From NCBI GenBank assembly GCA_902795935.1, contig CADBMS010000225.1, forward strand, positions 1 to 8,401: DNA of 8,401 nt. Reading direction: 5' to 3'. Source of the stretch: an uncultured Methanobrevibacter sp. (GTDB lineage Archaea; Methanobacteriota; Methanobacteria; Methanobacteriales; Methanobacteriaceae). Every line of letters starts with the position of its first letter. Positions within the stretch are counted from its first letter, which is position 1. A program made the position numbers and the translations under genes. Positions 1 to 6,349 of the stretch are shown here, piece after piece. The notes beneath the pieces were generated by a model. The model was not told where the DNA came from, ran no database searches, and saw only the letters and a list, made by a program, of their open reading frames with translations.

Positions 1-314
1 TAATGGTTTTTCCAAATCAAAGATTCGAAAGATTTAATTGCTTTGAAAACAAATAACACATCGGAGGATTGTTTATTTTATTTTTCATACTATTATATAT
101 CCTCCATTTTAGTATAAATACTTTATTATAAGTTAATTTTAAAATCAATATACAATATTTCAAGGGTAAATAAAATAAATTGATATTTATAGAAATTTAA
201 GGTAAAAATCAATTTTAAGTGCAAAAATAAAAATTAGAAAAAAAGGTTTTCTACAAAGCCAAAAATAATTTAAATATTAGTATTAAATTGATTCTAAAAA
301 ATTTTTTGAGGAAG
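1..314. other. A/T-rich intergenic region, no gene seen
   Basis: No convincing coding region or structured RNA is visible here. The DNA is almost entirely A and T, and the only slightly G/C-rich patch is around 61-69. It contains small inverted repeats: TCAAAG at 17-22 with CTTTGA at 41-46; GGAGGAT at 63-69 with ATCCTCC at 99-105; and AAATTGAT at 177-184 with ATCAATTT at 208-215. The right-hand part (about 223-307) holds terminator-like tracts for the minus-strand operon. A 21-codon hydrophobic frame could be read from TTG at 69 on the plus strand, but its GGAGG lies too close to that codon to be a usable ribosome site, so it is not called. Confidence 0.6.
223..307 (-). terminator. Probable terminator region of the methyltransferase-hycI-ATP-grasp operon
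   Basis: On the minus strand, just after the TAG stop of the ATP-grasp gene, the transcript would carry a U6 tract (A run at 296-301, inside the palindrome AAAAAATTTTTT at 296-307). About 50-70 bases further on come three more U tracts (A runs at 238-244, 229-233 and 223-227). A short hairpin (AGAAAA at 236-241 with TTTTCT at 247-252) precedes or overlaps these. Archaeal RNA polymerase terminates at oligo-U stretches, often several in series, so the arrangement fits. In DNA this A/T-rich such tracts also arise by chance. Confidence 0.4.
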
Positions 315-1424
315 CTATAAATTAATATTAAGTAAATTTAAAATATTATTTAATTCATTTTTATTTTTTGCACGAATTGTTACTCTTTCATAATTTTCAG
401 GACCATGAACAACCCATGAATTAGAATCTATAAAATATTGATCAGTTACACATTTTTCAGGCCCTTTATAATTATGTACTGGTATTTCCATAGCTAAATA
501 ATCATTAAATTTTGATTCAATACTACTTAAACTCCAATCACCTGAAGCCATATTTATTAATTCTTCTAATGGATTAATATTACTATTTGCCGCAGTTAAA
601 TAACGAGTTCCACTAGGACGAGTATTTATTTCAATCGCATATAAATTACCCGATGATGGTTCAAATATTAAATCAACATCGATACTACCTTCAGCACCCA
701 ACGTAGTGACAATTTTTAATGCTAATTCTTTTGCATATTTATTAGAAAGTCCTGGAATATTTGCAGGGGCATTTTTAATCTTCTCTAAAGGATGAATTCC
801 TTCAATAGTAGTTTTTCCTTTATAAACAACAGATAAAGGTATAGCTTGATTATTCCACGAAAGAACTTCTACAGATATTTCATATCCATCAATAAATTTT
901 TCAACAATAGTTTCATCATAATTTATAAGGTAATTTTCAGCTTCTTTATCATTCTTTGCAACAAAAACACCAATTCCTCCTTGTCCAACACTTTGTTTTA
1001 GAACAACAGGATAATTTGTATTTTTAGGCAAAGTTTTTTCAGTAGTAATATAATAATCTGGAGTTAAAATATTATTTTTTAAAAAAAAATTTTTAGTATT
1101 ATATTTATTTATAGATATATTTGCTACAGATTCATTAGATGCAATTACCGGAATATTATGTTCTTTTTCTAATTTATCTTTCATGATACCCACATCTAAC
1201 AATGGCAGATCAATACCTATTAATGGTATTACCGCATCAACATTTTCTTTTATAGCAATTTCCATTGGTTCATCCATACCTCTAGAAACAATATAAACTT
1301 TATCGGGTAAATCTAAATTAATTGAATTAGGATTAGATTCTGAAATTATACTATTTATATTATTAGTTTTAACATAATCTGATACACAGTTGTATAATCT
1401 AGAACCAATAAATAAAATTTTCAT
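315..1424 (-). CDS. ATP-grasp domain protein (carboxylate-amine ligase type; CarB/PylC-like)
   Basis: A 369-residue ATP-grasp enzyme of unknown substrate. Visible parts are an N-terminal Rossmann-like pre-ATP-grasp segment (residues 1-95, starting MKILFIGSRLYN), the ATP-binding lysine at about 143 in VVLKQS, the glycine-rich loop GQGGIG (147-152), the adenine-contact region IVEKFIDGYE (173-182), and the Mg2+-binding acidic/asparagine motif AIEINTRPSGTR (263-274). The family joins a carboxylate to an amine through an acyl phosphate; methanogen members are often labelled carbamoyl-phosphate-synthase-like. The missing second half and glutaminase domain argue against a real CarB. The ATG is preceded by AAGTGAT, which overlaps the hycI TGA stop; only four bases separate the genes, so co-transcription is very likely. 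Function could be tied to hydrogenase maturation, but that rests on context alone. MfnD and PylC are alternatives that I could not confirm. Confidence 0.82.
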   Translation of the reverse strand: MKILFIGSRLYNCVSDYVKTNNINSIISESNPNSINLDLPDKVYIVSRGMDEPMEIAIKENVDAVIPLIGIDLPLLDVGIMKDKLEKEHNIPVIASNESVANISINKYNTKNFFLKNNILTPDYYITTEKTLPKNTNYPVVLKQSVGQGGIGVFVAKNDKEAENYLINYDETIVEKFIDGYEISVEVLSWNNQAIPLSVVYKGKTTIEGIHPLEKIKNAPANIPGLSNKYAKELALKIVTTLGAEGSIDVDLIFEPSSGNLYAIEINTRPSGTRYLTAANSNINPLEELINMASGDWSLSSIESKFNDYLAMEIPVHNYKGPEKCVTDQYFIDSNSWVVHGPENYERVTIRAKNKNELNNILNLLNINL

Positions 1425-1428
1425 AATA

Positions 1429-1923
1429 TCACTTTTTGTTCAATAATAATATTTCTTGAAATATATCTACTAATTTATCAATTGAAGATAAAATATTTTC
1501 ATTAATATTTACTCCAATATTCATATTTTCTGGTTGAATTCCTATTAAAATAACCTTAAATGAAATTTCTTTTTCTAAAAATTTCAATAAAAATGTTATA
1601 GGCATTGAATGACAAGATACATTAAAATCTCTAATTTTATCTTTTTCTATTATGTTAATAAAACCTGATTTTTCATTCATAAGAACCGCATCAATTATAA
1701 TTAAATGAGTAGGTTTTATTTTTTTAATACCTGATGTGAAATTTTCAGGCACTATACCTGCATCAATAACAGTTATATTATCATTATATTTTATTAATGG
1801 ATTTATTTTTTTAGCAAATAATGGACCTATACCATCATCACTTCGTAATTCATTGCCTATTGTTAAAATAATTAATTGTTCATAATCTTTAATAAATCTC
1901 GTTAATTTTTGTTTTAATTGTAT
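1429..1923 (-). CDS. hycI: HycI-type [NiFe]-hydrogenase maturation protease, probable ATA start
   Basis: Endopeptidase that removes the C-terminal tail of a [NiFe]-hydrogenase large subunit after nickel insertion. Read from ATA at 1923 it is 164 residues, against 156 for E. coli HycI. Motifs fit the family: IGNELRSDDGIGP (22-34; D30 matches E. coli Asp16), DAGIVPENF (54-62), IIIDA (75-79; D78 matches Asp62), SCHSMP (103-108; H105 matches His90) and IGIQPEN near the C-terminus. No ATG, GTG or TTG occurs in frame before motif 1. The first in-frame GTG (1752, residue 58) would delete the first nickel ligand and give only 107 residues. GGAGGTG lies six bases before the ATA, and a TAG stop (1924-1926) directly precedes it. 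The gene overlaps the methyltransferase by 35 bases. Family call is secure; the start codon is inferred. Confidence 0.85.
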   Translation of the reverse strand: MQLKQKLTRFIKDYEQLIILTIGNELRSDDGIGPLFAKKINPLIKYNDNITVIDAGIVPENFTSGIKKIKPTHLIIIDAVLMNEKSGFINIIEKDKIRDFNVSCHSMPITFLLKFLEKEISFKVILIGIQPENMNIGVNINENILSSIDKLVDIFQEILLLNKK

Positions 1924-2701
1924 CTAATCCACCTCCCATAATATATGATAAATAAATCATTATTTTACTATTTTTAACAACACTTACTTCATTATTCAAG
2001 GGTATAAAAAGAGGAGGATTTAACATTGGTGTTGGACCACAAACAAGATTATCAGTTATAATAGTAATTGTTGTGAATTTTAAAGCATTAAAATTAGAAT
2101 TTTTAGATATAGTAAAAGTTATCTCTTCTGAAATTTCTTTTTTAATTTTATTTTTAAAATAAATTATATTCAATATTTTAGAATCTCCTATTACTTCATA
2201 TTTTAAATAGTTATTATCCACATCTTCATAAACTAAACTTGCATTTTCCATTAAAATAGGTTCTAATATATTAATTACGCCTTTAGGAATAATATTATTA
2301 ATATCCTTTAAATAATCAATTGCATTATTTAATACTAGTATTTGTTCTTCATCTATTAATCCTGTGTCTAACATCTCACAAATAATATAATCTGCTTTTT
2401 CATTGAATTTGAAAGATAACACATCATCATTTACAACTGTTATATTATTAAATTCTTTAAGATTTTCTTTAGCAGAAAGATAAGATTTATAATTTTTTTC
2501 TATTGCAATTATTTTTTCAAAATTATTTGCTGCAAAATAAGATAATACACCACAGCCAGTACCTAAATCATATAACAAATCTCCTTTAACATGAGATATA
2601 GCTTCATACAAAGCATATAAACGTTCAGTATCTTTTAAAAGATTATAATGATATGGTGTGGTTTTAAATTTTATTTTATTAATATTATTTATCACAAACA
2701 A
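1889..2701 (-). CDS. Class I SAM-dependent methyltransferase (predicted RNA/protein methylase)
   Basis: About 270 residues. The Rossmann methyltransferase core is clear: motif I LLYDLGTGCGVLSYFA (42-57) binds S-adenosylmethionine, acidic Glu68 in IAIEKN contacts the ribose, VVNDDV (89-94) is the adenine loop, and ICEMLDTGLIDEEQ (107-120) is the post-motif catalytic region with two acidic positions, resembling the double-E loop of PRMT-like enzymes. The C-terminal ~110 residues are rich in beta strands, as in the PRMT barrel. It resembles the archaeal group labelled predicted RNA methylase (COG4076); the true substrate is unknown. It is first in the minus-strand operon and overlaps hycI by 35 bases. 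The start is uncertain: TTG at 2701 is used here, GTG at 2695 is equally possible, and neither has a strong ribosome site. A TGA stop directly before the TTG rules out anything further upstream. Confidence 0.8.
   Translation of the reverse strand: MFVINNINKIKFKTTPYHYNLLKDTERLYALYEAISHVKGDLLYDLGTGCGVLSYFAANNFEKIIAIEKNYKSYLSAKENLKEFNNITVVNDDVLSFKFNEKADYIICEMLDTGLIDEEQILVLNNAIDYLKDINNIIPKGVINILEPILMENASLVYEDVDNNYLKYEVIGDSKILNIIYFKNKIKKEISEEITFTISKNSNFNALKFTTITIITDNLVCGPTPMLNPPLFIPLNNEVSVVKNSKIMIYLSYIMGGGLDTIKTKINEIY
1930..1936 (-). promoter_or_regulatory. Shine-Dalgarno GGAGGTG that places the hycI start
   Basis: On the minus strand GGAGGTG is followed by six bases (GATTAG) and then ATA at 1923. 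It matches the archaeal anti-Shine-Dalgarno sequence over seven bases, the strongest such match seen in this window. The same bases also encode glycines of the sequence MGGGLD near the end of the methyltransferase, so the site lies within coding DNA. That coding constraint is a competing explanation for its presence. Confidence 0.6.
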
Positions 2702-2748
2702 TCAACACGTCAGTTACTATTAAAAATAAAAAATTACTAATATATGAC

Positions 2749-2759
2749 ATATAATTTTA
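2749..2759 (-). promoter_or_regulatory. Putative TATA box of the methyltransferase-hycI-ATP-grasp operon
   Basis: Read on the minus strand this is AAAATTATATG, about 50-55 bases before the TTG/GTG start of the methyltransferase. That would place the transcript start near 2725-2730 with a short leader. A second A/T-rich candidate (CATATA) lies closer, at about 2741-2746. The surrounding DNA is so A/T-rich that the match is weak evidence on its own; the divergent gene arrangement makes some promoter here necessary. Confidence 0.4.
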
Positions 2760-2795
2760 AATTTAAATAAAGATATTATTATATTAATTAACTAA

Positions 2796-2804
2796 TATAA
2801 TATA
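2796..2804 (+). promoter_or_regulatory. Putative TATA box of the CBS-domain gene
   Basis: TATAATATA lies about 40 bases before the ATG at 2843, giving an expected transcript start near 2822-2828 and a leader of roughly 15-20 bases. A short GGGA at 2833-2836 could serve as a weak ribosome binding site. It shares the 141-base divergent spacer with the promoter of the minus-strand operon. Confidence 0.4.
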
Positions 2805-2842
2805 CTTACATTAAAATATAAACTAAATATAAGGGATAGTCT

Positions 2843-3244
2843 ATGAAAGTTAAAGATGTAATGAATAATACAGTCATATATGTAAACTCAGACACTTCAC
2901 CATTAGAAGCTTTTAAAAAAATGTATAAAGAAGGAGTTAGGAGATTATTTATTATTAATGGTGATGGAAAAGCAGATGGCGTTGTTTCTTATACTGATTT
3001 AATTGGAATTTTAGGAACACAAAAACCCAATAGTAACAAAAATTATAACATTACAGATATTATGACTAAAAATATCATAACTATTGATGCTGAAGATGAT
3101 ATTGAAGATGCTGCTAATTTAATGGTACGTGCTGATGTTTCAGGACTATTAGTGCTTGATTTAAATAAAACAGTTGGCGTTATAACTAAAACAGATATTT
3201 GTAGATTAGTTGCATCTGAAAAATATGTAGAAGCAAATGAATAG
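2843..3244 (+). CDS. Two-CBS-domain protein
   Basis: A stand-alone 133-residue protein made of one pair of CBS domains (a Bateman module). CBS1 covers about 1-57 (starts MKVKDVMNNTVIYV, ends VVSYTDLIGIL) and CBS2 about 69-125 (starts ITDIMTKNIITI, ends VGVITKTDICRLV). Such modules usually bind adenine nucleotides or S-adenosylmethionine and regulate a partner protein; the ligand and partner here are unknown. There is no signal peptide or membrane segment, so it should be cytosolic. The ATG gives an N-terminus that coincides with the start of the first CBS repeat, so the start is convincing. It is 72 bases upstream of the YhaM-like gene on the same strand and may be co-transcribed with it, though the T/A-rich spacer could also hold a terminator. 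Confidence 0.88.
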   Translation: MKVKDVMNNTVIYVNSDTSPLEAFKKMYKEGVRRLFIINGDGKADGVVSYTDLIGILGTQKPNSNKNYNITDIMTKNIITIDAEDDIEDAANLMVRADVSGLLVLDLNKTVGVITKTDICRLVASEKYVEANE

Positions 3245-3316
3245 AAGTTATTATTCACTTGTTTTTAAAAAAAAAAACAGTACCCCAATAGAATATGCTA
3301 TTAAGGATTTGAATTT

Positions 3317-4195
3317 ATGGATAATCACTTTAAAGGTATTTTTATTGAAGATATATGTGAAGGAATAGTTACTGGAAAATTCAAAATTGTAAAAATTGAT
3401 AAAAGAATTACTAAAACTGGATCGGAATTTCTTCAAATAGAACTTAAAGATAAAACAGGAACTATTAAAGGACTTAAATTTTCATCAGGTTTATTATCAG
3501 AAAATGATAAAAATATTCGAGAAGGTAATGTTTATCATATAAATGGAATATATTCCAAACAGTATAATTCAATTCGAATAAATAAAATAAAAAAATGTCA
3601 AGAAAATGAATATAATGAAACAGATTATGAAAATAAACATAAAAACCCAAAAGAATTAATGAATATAATATATGAAACTATTAATTCTATTAAAGATGTT
3701 GATATTAAATTAATTTTAAAATTATTTTTTGAAGATGATGAATTTATAAAAAAATTTTATGACTCACCTGCAGCATTTTATTATCATCATAACTACAAAA
3801 ATGGTTTATTAGAACATACAGCTAATGTTTTATCTATTTGTAAAAATCTTACAATATTATATCCTAAATTAAATTACGATTTATTATGTGCTGGTGCTAT
3901 TTTACATGATATTGGAAAAATCAAAGTATACAACTTACAAGAAACAAATATAGAATATACTGAATATGGTAAACTTATGGGCCATATTTACATTGGATCC
4001 GAAATGGTAAAATACAAAACTAAAAATAAATTAATTGACCAAAACAAAATAAACAAAATAGTTCATCTTATTTTAAGTCATCATGGTGAAAAAGAACTAG
4101 GATATGGATCTACAGTTGACCCTCAATTACCAGAAGCTATTGCATTACATCATGCAGATAACCTTGATGCGACACTTAAAAATCATATGGGTTAA
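3317..4195 (+). CDS. YhaM-like 3'-5' exoribonuclease (OB-fold plus HD domain)
   Basis: A 292-residue protein with the YhaM layout. An N-terminal OB-fold (about 10-90, with ITKTGSEFLQIELKDKTGTI) should bind nucleic acid. An HD metal-dependent phosphohydrolase domain follows (about 140-290). Its metal ligands are visible: His in GLLEHTANVL, the HD pair in GAILHDIGKI, HLILSHHGE, and the closing acidic segment ALHHADNLDA. In Bacillus, YhaM degrades single-stranded RNA and DNA from the 3' end, dependent on a divalent metal; the same role in RNA turnover is inferred here. The protein stops only nine residues after HHADNLDA, so it lacks much of the C-terminal tail of the ~314-residue bacterial form. 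AAGGA at 3303-3307 precedes the ATG. A T7 run follows the stop. A different HD phosphohydrolase activity cannot be excluded. Confidence 0.83.
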   Translation: MDNHFKGIFIEDICEGIVTGKFKIVKIDKRITKTGSEFLQIELKDKTGTIKGLKFSSGLLSENDKNIREGNVYHINGIYSKQYNSIRINKIKKCQENEYNETDYENKHKNPKELMNIIYETINSIKDVDIKLILKLFFEDDEFIKKFYDSPAAFYYHHNYKNGLLEHTANVLSICKNLTILYPKLNYDLLCAGAILHDIGKIKVYNLQETNIEYTEYGKLMGHIYIGSEMVKYKTKNKLIDQNKINKIVHLILSHHGEKELGYGSTVDPQLPEAIALHHADNLDATLKNHMG

Positions 4196-4196
4196 C

Positions 4197-4203
4197 TTTT
4201 TTT
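4197..4203 (+). terminator. T7 tract after the YhaM-like gene, possible partial terminator
   Basis: Seven consecutive T residues follow the TAA stop by one base. Oligo-T is the archaeal termination signal, but the next gene starts only about 20 bases later on the same strand, so this may only attenuate transcription into it. There is no stem-loop of note. Confidence 0.25.
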
Positions 4204-4222
4204 AAATTAGGACTTGTTAACT

Positions 4223-4702
4223 ATGATAACTATCACAAAACAAGAACAAATAGTGCTAAATGAAATAAAATATTTTCAACAAGAGTATCCTGATGGAATA
4301 AGTGAAAATATCCTCAAAACACAATTAAATATTACAGAACACCAATATAAAGACATAATTATTACTTTAACTAATAATGAACTTATAACTATAGAAAATA
4401 GTAAAATAAAACTTATTGAAACTAGTGAAAAAATAAATGTTGTTAAAAATAAGCAAGAAGTTAAAACCGCAGAATTAAAACAAATTGAAATAGATAGTTT
4501 AAATATTCTTAATGAACTTATTGATGATGATTTTACGATATCTAAATATATAGCAGAGGGTAGTCTGTTATATGGTAAACTTAAATTAAGTAATTTTAGA
4601 ATGTATAATATTCTTGTTTCATTACAAAATAAAGAAATTTTGAAAAAAATAAATAAAGATGATGGAGAATATTATCAAATTAATCATAATTCGATTAATT
4701 AG
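4223..4702 (+). CDS. Small protein with two probable winged-helix domains, function unknown
   Basis: I do not recognise the family. The 159 residues (start MITITKQEQIVLNEI) look like two similar helix-rich units: about 5-62, helices with a turn at GISENILKTQLNITEHQYKD and a beta-wing ending ELITIENSKIKLI; and about 90-155, ending EILKKINKDDGEYYQI. A charged, lysine/glutamate-rich linker joins them. This suggests DNA or RNA binding or a protein-protein role; there is no membrane segment. ATG at 4223 is preferred over the in-frame TTG at 4214 because AGGA at 4209-4212 sits about ten bases before the ATG but only one base before the TTG. The gene is 27 bases past the YhaM-like gene, probably in one transcript, and its 3' end overlaps pheS by eight bases in the opposite direction. 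Confidence 0.68.
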   Translation: MITITKQEQIVLNEIKYFQQEYPDGISENILKTQLNITEHQYKDIIITLTNNELITIENSKIKLIETSEKINVVKNKQEVKTAELKQIEIDSLNILNELIDDDFTISKYIAEGSLLYGKLKLSNFRMYNILVSLQNKEILKKINKDDGEYYQINHNSIN

Positions 4703-6257
4703 AAGATTTTCCAGTATTTAAACCATTAGTTATTGGTAATTTTCTTAACCAACCAATATCACTTTTATATAACATACGAATATCAGTTATACCTAATTTT
4801 ATCATTGTTAATCTTTCAATACCTAAACCAAAAGCAGCTACAGGAGTGTTAATACCTAAAGGTTCTAATACTTCAGGACGGAACATACCAGATCCACCTA
4901 ATTCTATCCAACTTTCTTTTTCTGGAAGATAAATTTCACATTCCATTGAAAGATATGTATATGGGAAATAAGCAGGTCTAAATCTTACTTTAAAACCTAA
5001 TTTTTTATAAAACTCTTTTATAATTCCAAGCAAATTTTTAAAATTAACATCTTTACTTGCAACTATTCCTTCAACTTGATGAAACTCTGGAAGATGTTTA
5101 TATGTGATAGTTTCTCTTCTAAAAACACGGCCAACAGAAAACATTTTTAAAGGAGGCTCATTATCATATAAATGCCTAACTGATACTCCAGTAGTGTGTG
5201 TTCTTAAAACAGTTTGCTTAGCAACTTCAATATCCCATTTATAATTCCAACCTTCAGAACTTGTATTTCCACCATCTTCATGTGTTTTAGCAACTTTATT
5301 TACAAGTTCTTGTTTTGGCAAATCTGCAAATTTAGGGTTCTTAATATAAAATGTATCTTGCATTTCGCGAGCTGCATGATCTTGTGGTTGGAATAAAGAA
5401 TCAAAATTCCAAAATGCTGATTCTAAAGTTGGACCTCTTGCTTCTGAAAATCCTAGGTTAAGAAATACTTCTTTAATTTCATCAATAGTTCTTCTTAGAG
5501 GATGTATTTTTCCTGGATTAAACTCTGGAAATTCTGTATTAATGTTATAACTTCTATATTTCAAGTTTTTCCATTGTCCTAACTTTAAATGTTCATGTGT
5601 TAATTGTGTAGCTTCTTTTTGAATAGCAATTCCTTTATTAATTATTTTTTTACCTTTATTAGTTAAATAAAAAAAATGAAAAGTGTTTTTATCAATATTA
5701 ATTAAGTTTTTACGTGATTTAAGTAATTTGTATCCATCTATTAATGTGGAATCTAATTTATTTAATGAAAATTCTTTATTATCCAATAGTAATTCTAATA
5801 ATTTTTCATCATTTCCCAAATCTAAAAATTCTTGACCAAAATCAGTTATATTTAGTACACCTTTATCAATTTTTGCCCATTTTTTTCTAACAAGCCAACC
5901 TACACCAATTTTAACATCAGAAGAATTTAAATTAAATTTATCTTGCAGCTCATTCATATGAATATTACCTTCAGATTGTAATAATTTTAATATTTTTCGT
6001 TCAGGAAGGCCTTCATTAGCACATATTTTCCCATCCTCAGATAAAGATAATATCTCTTCAATTTCTTTAGTGACTTTAATAATGTCTTTTGATGCTAATG
6101 AACCTGCAGCACTCATTACTGATTTAATATCCAATTTTTGAGAATCAGCAATTTCTTCAGGACTTGTTGATTTTGAAGATAATTCTAGTGAATTTAATAT
6201 CTTTTTTTCGTAAATATGTAATTCATCGATTGTTCTTTCGATATCATAATTATCCAT
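4695..6257 (-). CDS. pheS: Phenylalanyl-tRNA synthetase alpha subunit, archaeal type
   Basis: Catalytic subunit of the alpha2-beta2 phenylalanine-tRNA ligase, acting in the cytosol. The protein is 520 residues, the long archaeal/eukaryotic form. The N-terminal ~230 residues hold several winged-helix-like units that contact tRNA. The class II core follows: motif 1 around KIHPLRRTIDEIKEVFLNL (250-268), the substrate region LFQPQDHAAREMQDTF (288-303), motif 2 FSVGRVFRRETITYKHLPEF (373-392) and motif 3 AAFGLGIERLTMIKLG (474-489). ATG at 6257 is chosen because AAGGAGA (6267-6273) lies nine bases before it; an in-frame TTG at 6264-6266 touches that site and is rejected. It lies 92 bases downstream of the CitG-family gene, so it may have its own promoter. 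pheT is not in the window. Confidence 0.97.
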   Translation of the reverse strand: MDNYDIERTIDELHIYEKKILNSLELSSKSTSPEEIADSQKLDIKSVMSAAGSLASKDIIKVTKEIEEILSLSEDGKICANEGLPERKILKLLQSEGNIHMNELQDKFNLNSSDVKIGVGWLVRKKWAKIDKGVLNITDFGQEFLDLGNDEKLLELLLDNKEFSLNKLDSTLIDGYKLLKSRKNLINIDKNTFHFFYLTNKGKKIINKGIAIQKEATQLTHEHLKLGQWKNLKYRSYNINTEFPEFNPGKIHPLRRTIDEIKEVFLNLGFSEARGPTLESAFWNFDSLFQPQDHAAREMQDTFYIKNPKFADLPKQELVNKVAKTHEDGGNTSSEGWNYKWDIEVAKQTVLRTHTTGVSVRHLYDNEPPLKMFSVGRVFRRETITYKHLPEFHQVEGIVASKDVNFKNLLGIIKEFYKKLGFKVRFRPAYFPYTYLSMECEIYLPEKESWIELGGSGMFRPEVLEPLGINTPVAAFGLGIERLTMIKLGITDIRMLYKSDIGWLRKLPITNGLNTGKSSN

Positions 6258-6266
6258 AATATTCAA

Positions 6267-6273
6267 TCTCCTT
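6267..6273 (-). promoter_or_regulatory. Shine-Dalgarno AAGGAGA that decides the pheS start
   Basis: On the minus strand AAGGAGA is nine bases before ATG at 6257. The alternative in-frame TTG at 6266 directly abuts it and could not be used with this site, so the three extra N-terminal residues of the longer reading are discarded. Confidence 0.65.
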
Positions 6274-6295
6274 AACTAAAATAATTATAATAGTT

Positions 6296-6340
6296 ATAAA
6301 TTTATAATTTCAATATAATTAATATTATTATATAACCTAA
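6296..6340 (-). promoter_or_regulatory. Possible internal promoter ahead of pheS
   Basis: The 92-base gap between the CitG-family gene and pheS is almost pure A/T and contains TATA-like elements on the minus strand: ATTATAAATTTATAA at about 6296-6310 and TTATATAAT at about 6327-6335. The first lies about 45 bases before the pheS ATG, a plausible archaeal distance. The base composition makes false matches likely. Confidence 0.25.
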
Positions 6341-6349
6341 AATATTTTA

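Noticed and set aside
1072..1094. Possible frameshift at the long T/A homopolymers in the ATP-grasp gene
   Set aside because: The frame stays open and conserved ATP-grasp motifs continue on the C-terminal side, so no shift is needed.
1429..1752. Short 107-residue version of hycI starting at GTG 1752
   Set aside because: It would begin in the middle of the conserved DAGIVPENF motif and lose the first nickel-binding aspartate, while the missing part is encoded in frame just upstream with a strong ribosome site.
1429..1923. hycI as a pseudogene
   Set aside because: All catalytic motifs and the full length are intact in one frame; only the start codon is unusual.
3043..3258. Open frame on the minus strand inside the CBS-domain gene
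   Set aside because: It lies almost wholly within a clear two-CBS gene on the other strand, is low-complexity (Ser/Ile/Thr-rich) and has no recognisable motif.
3251..3436. Open frame on the minus strand over the start of the YhaM-like gene
   Set aside because: Its composition (Phe/Asn/Lys-rich) is what A/T-rich antisense DNA gives, and it overlaps the well-supported OB-fold coding sequence.
5214..5396. Open frame on the plus strand inside pheS
   Set aside because: It is antisense to the conserved catalytic core of PheS and shows no protein family features.
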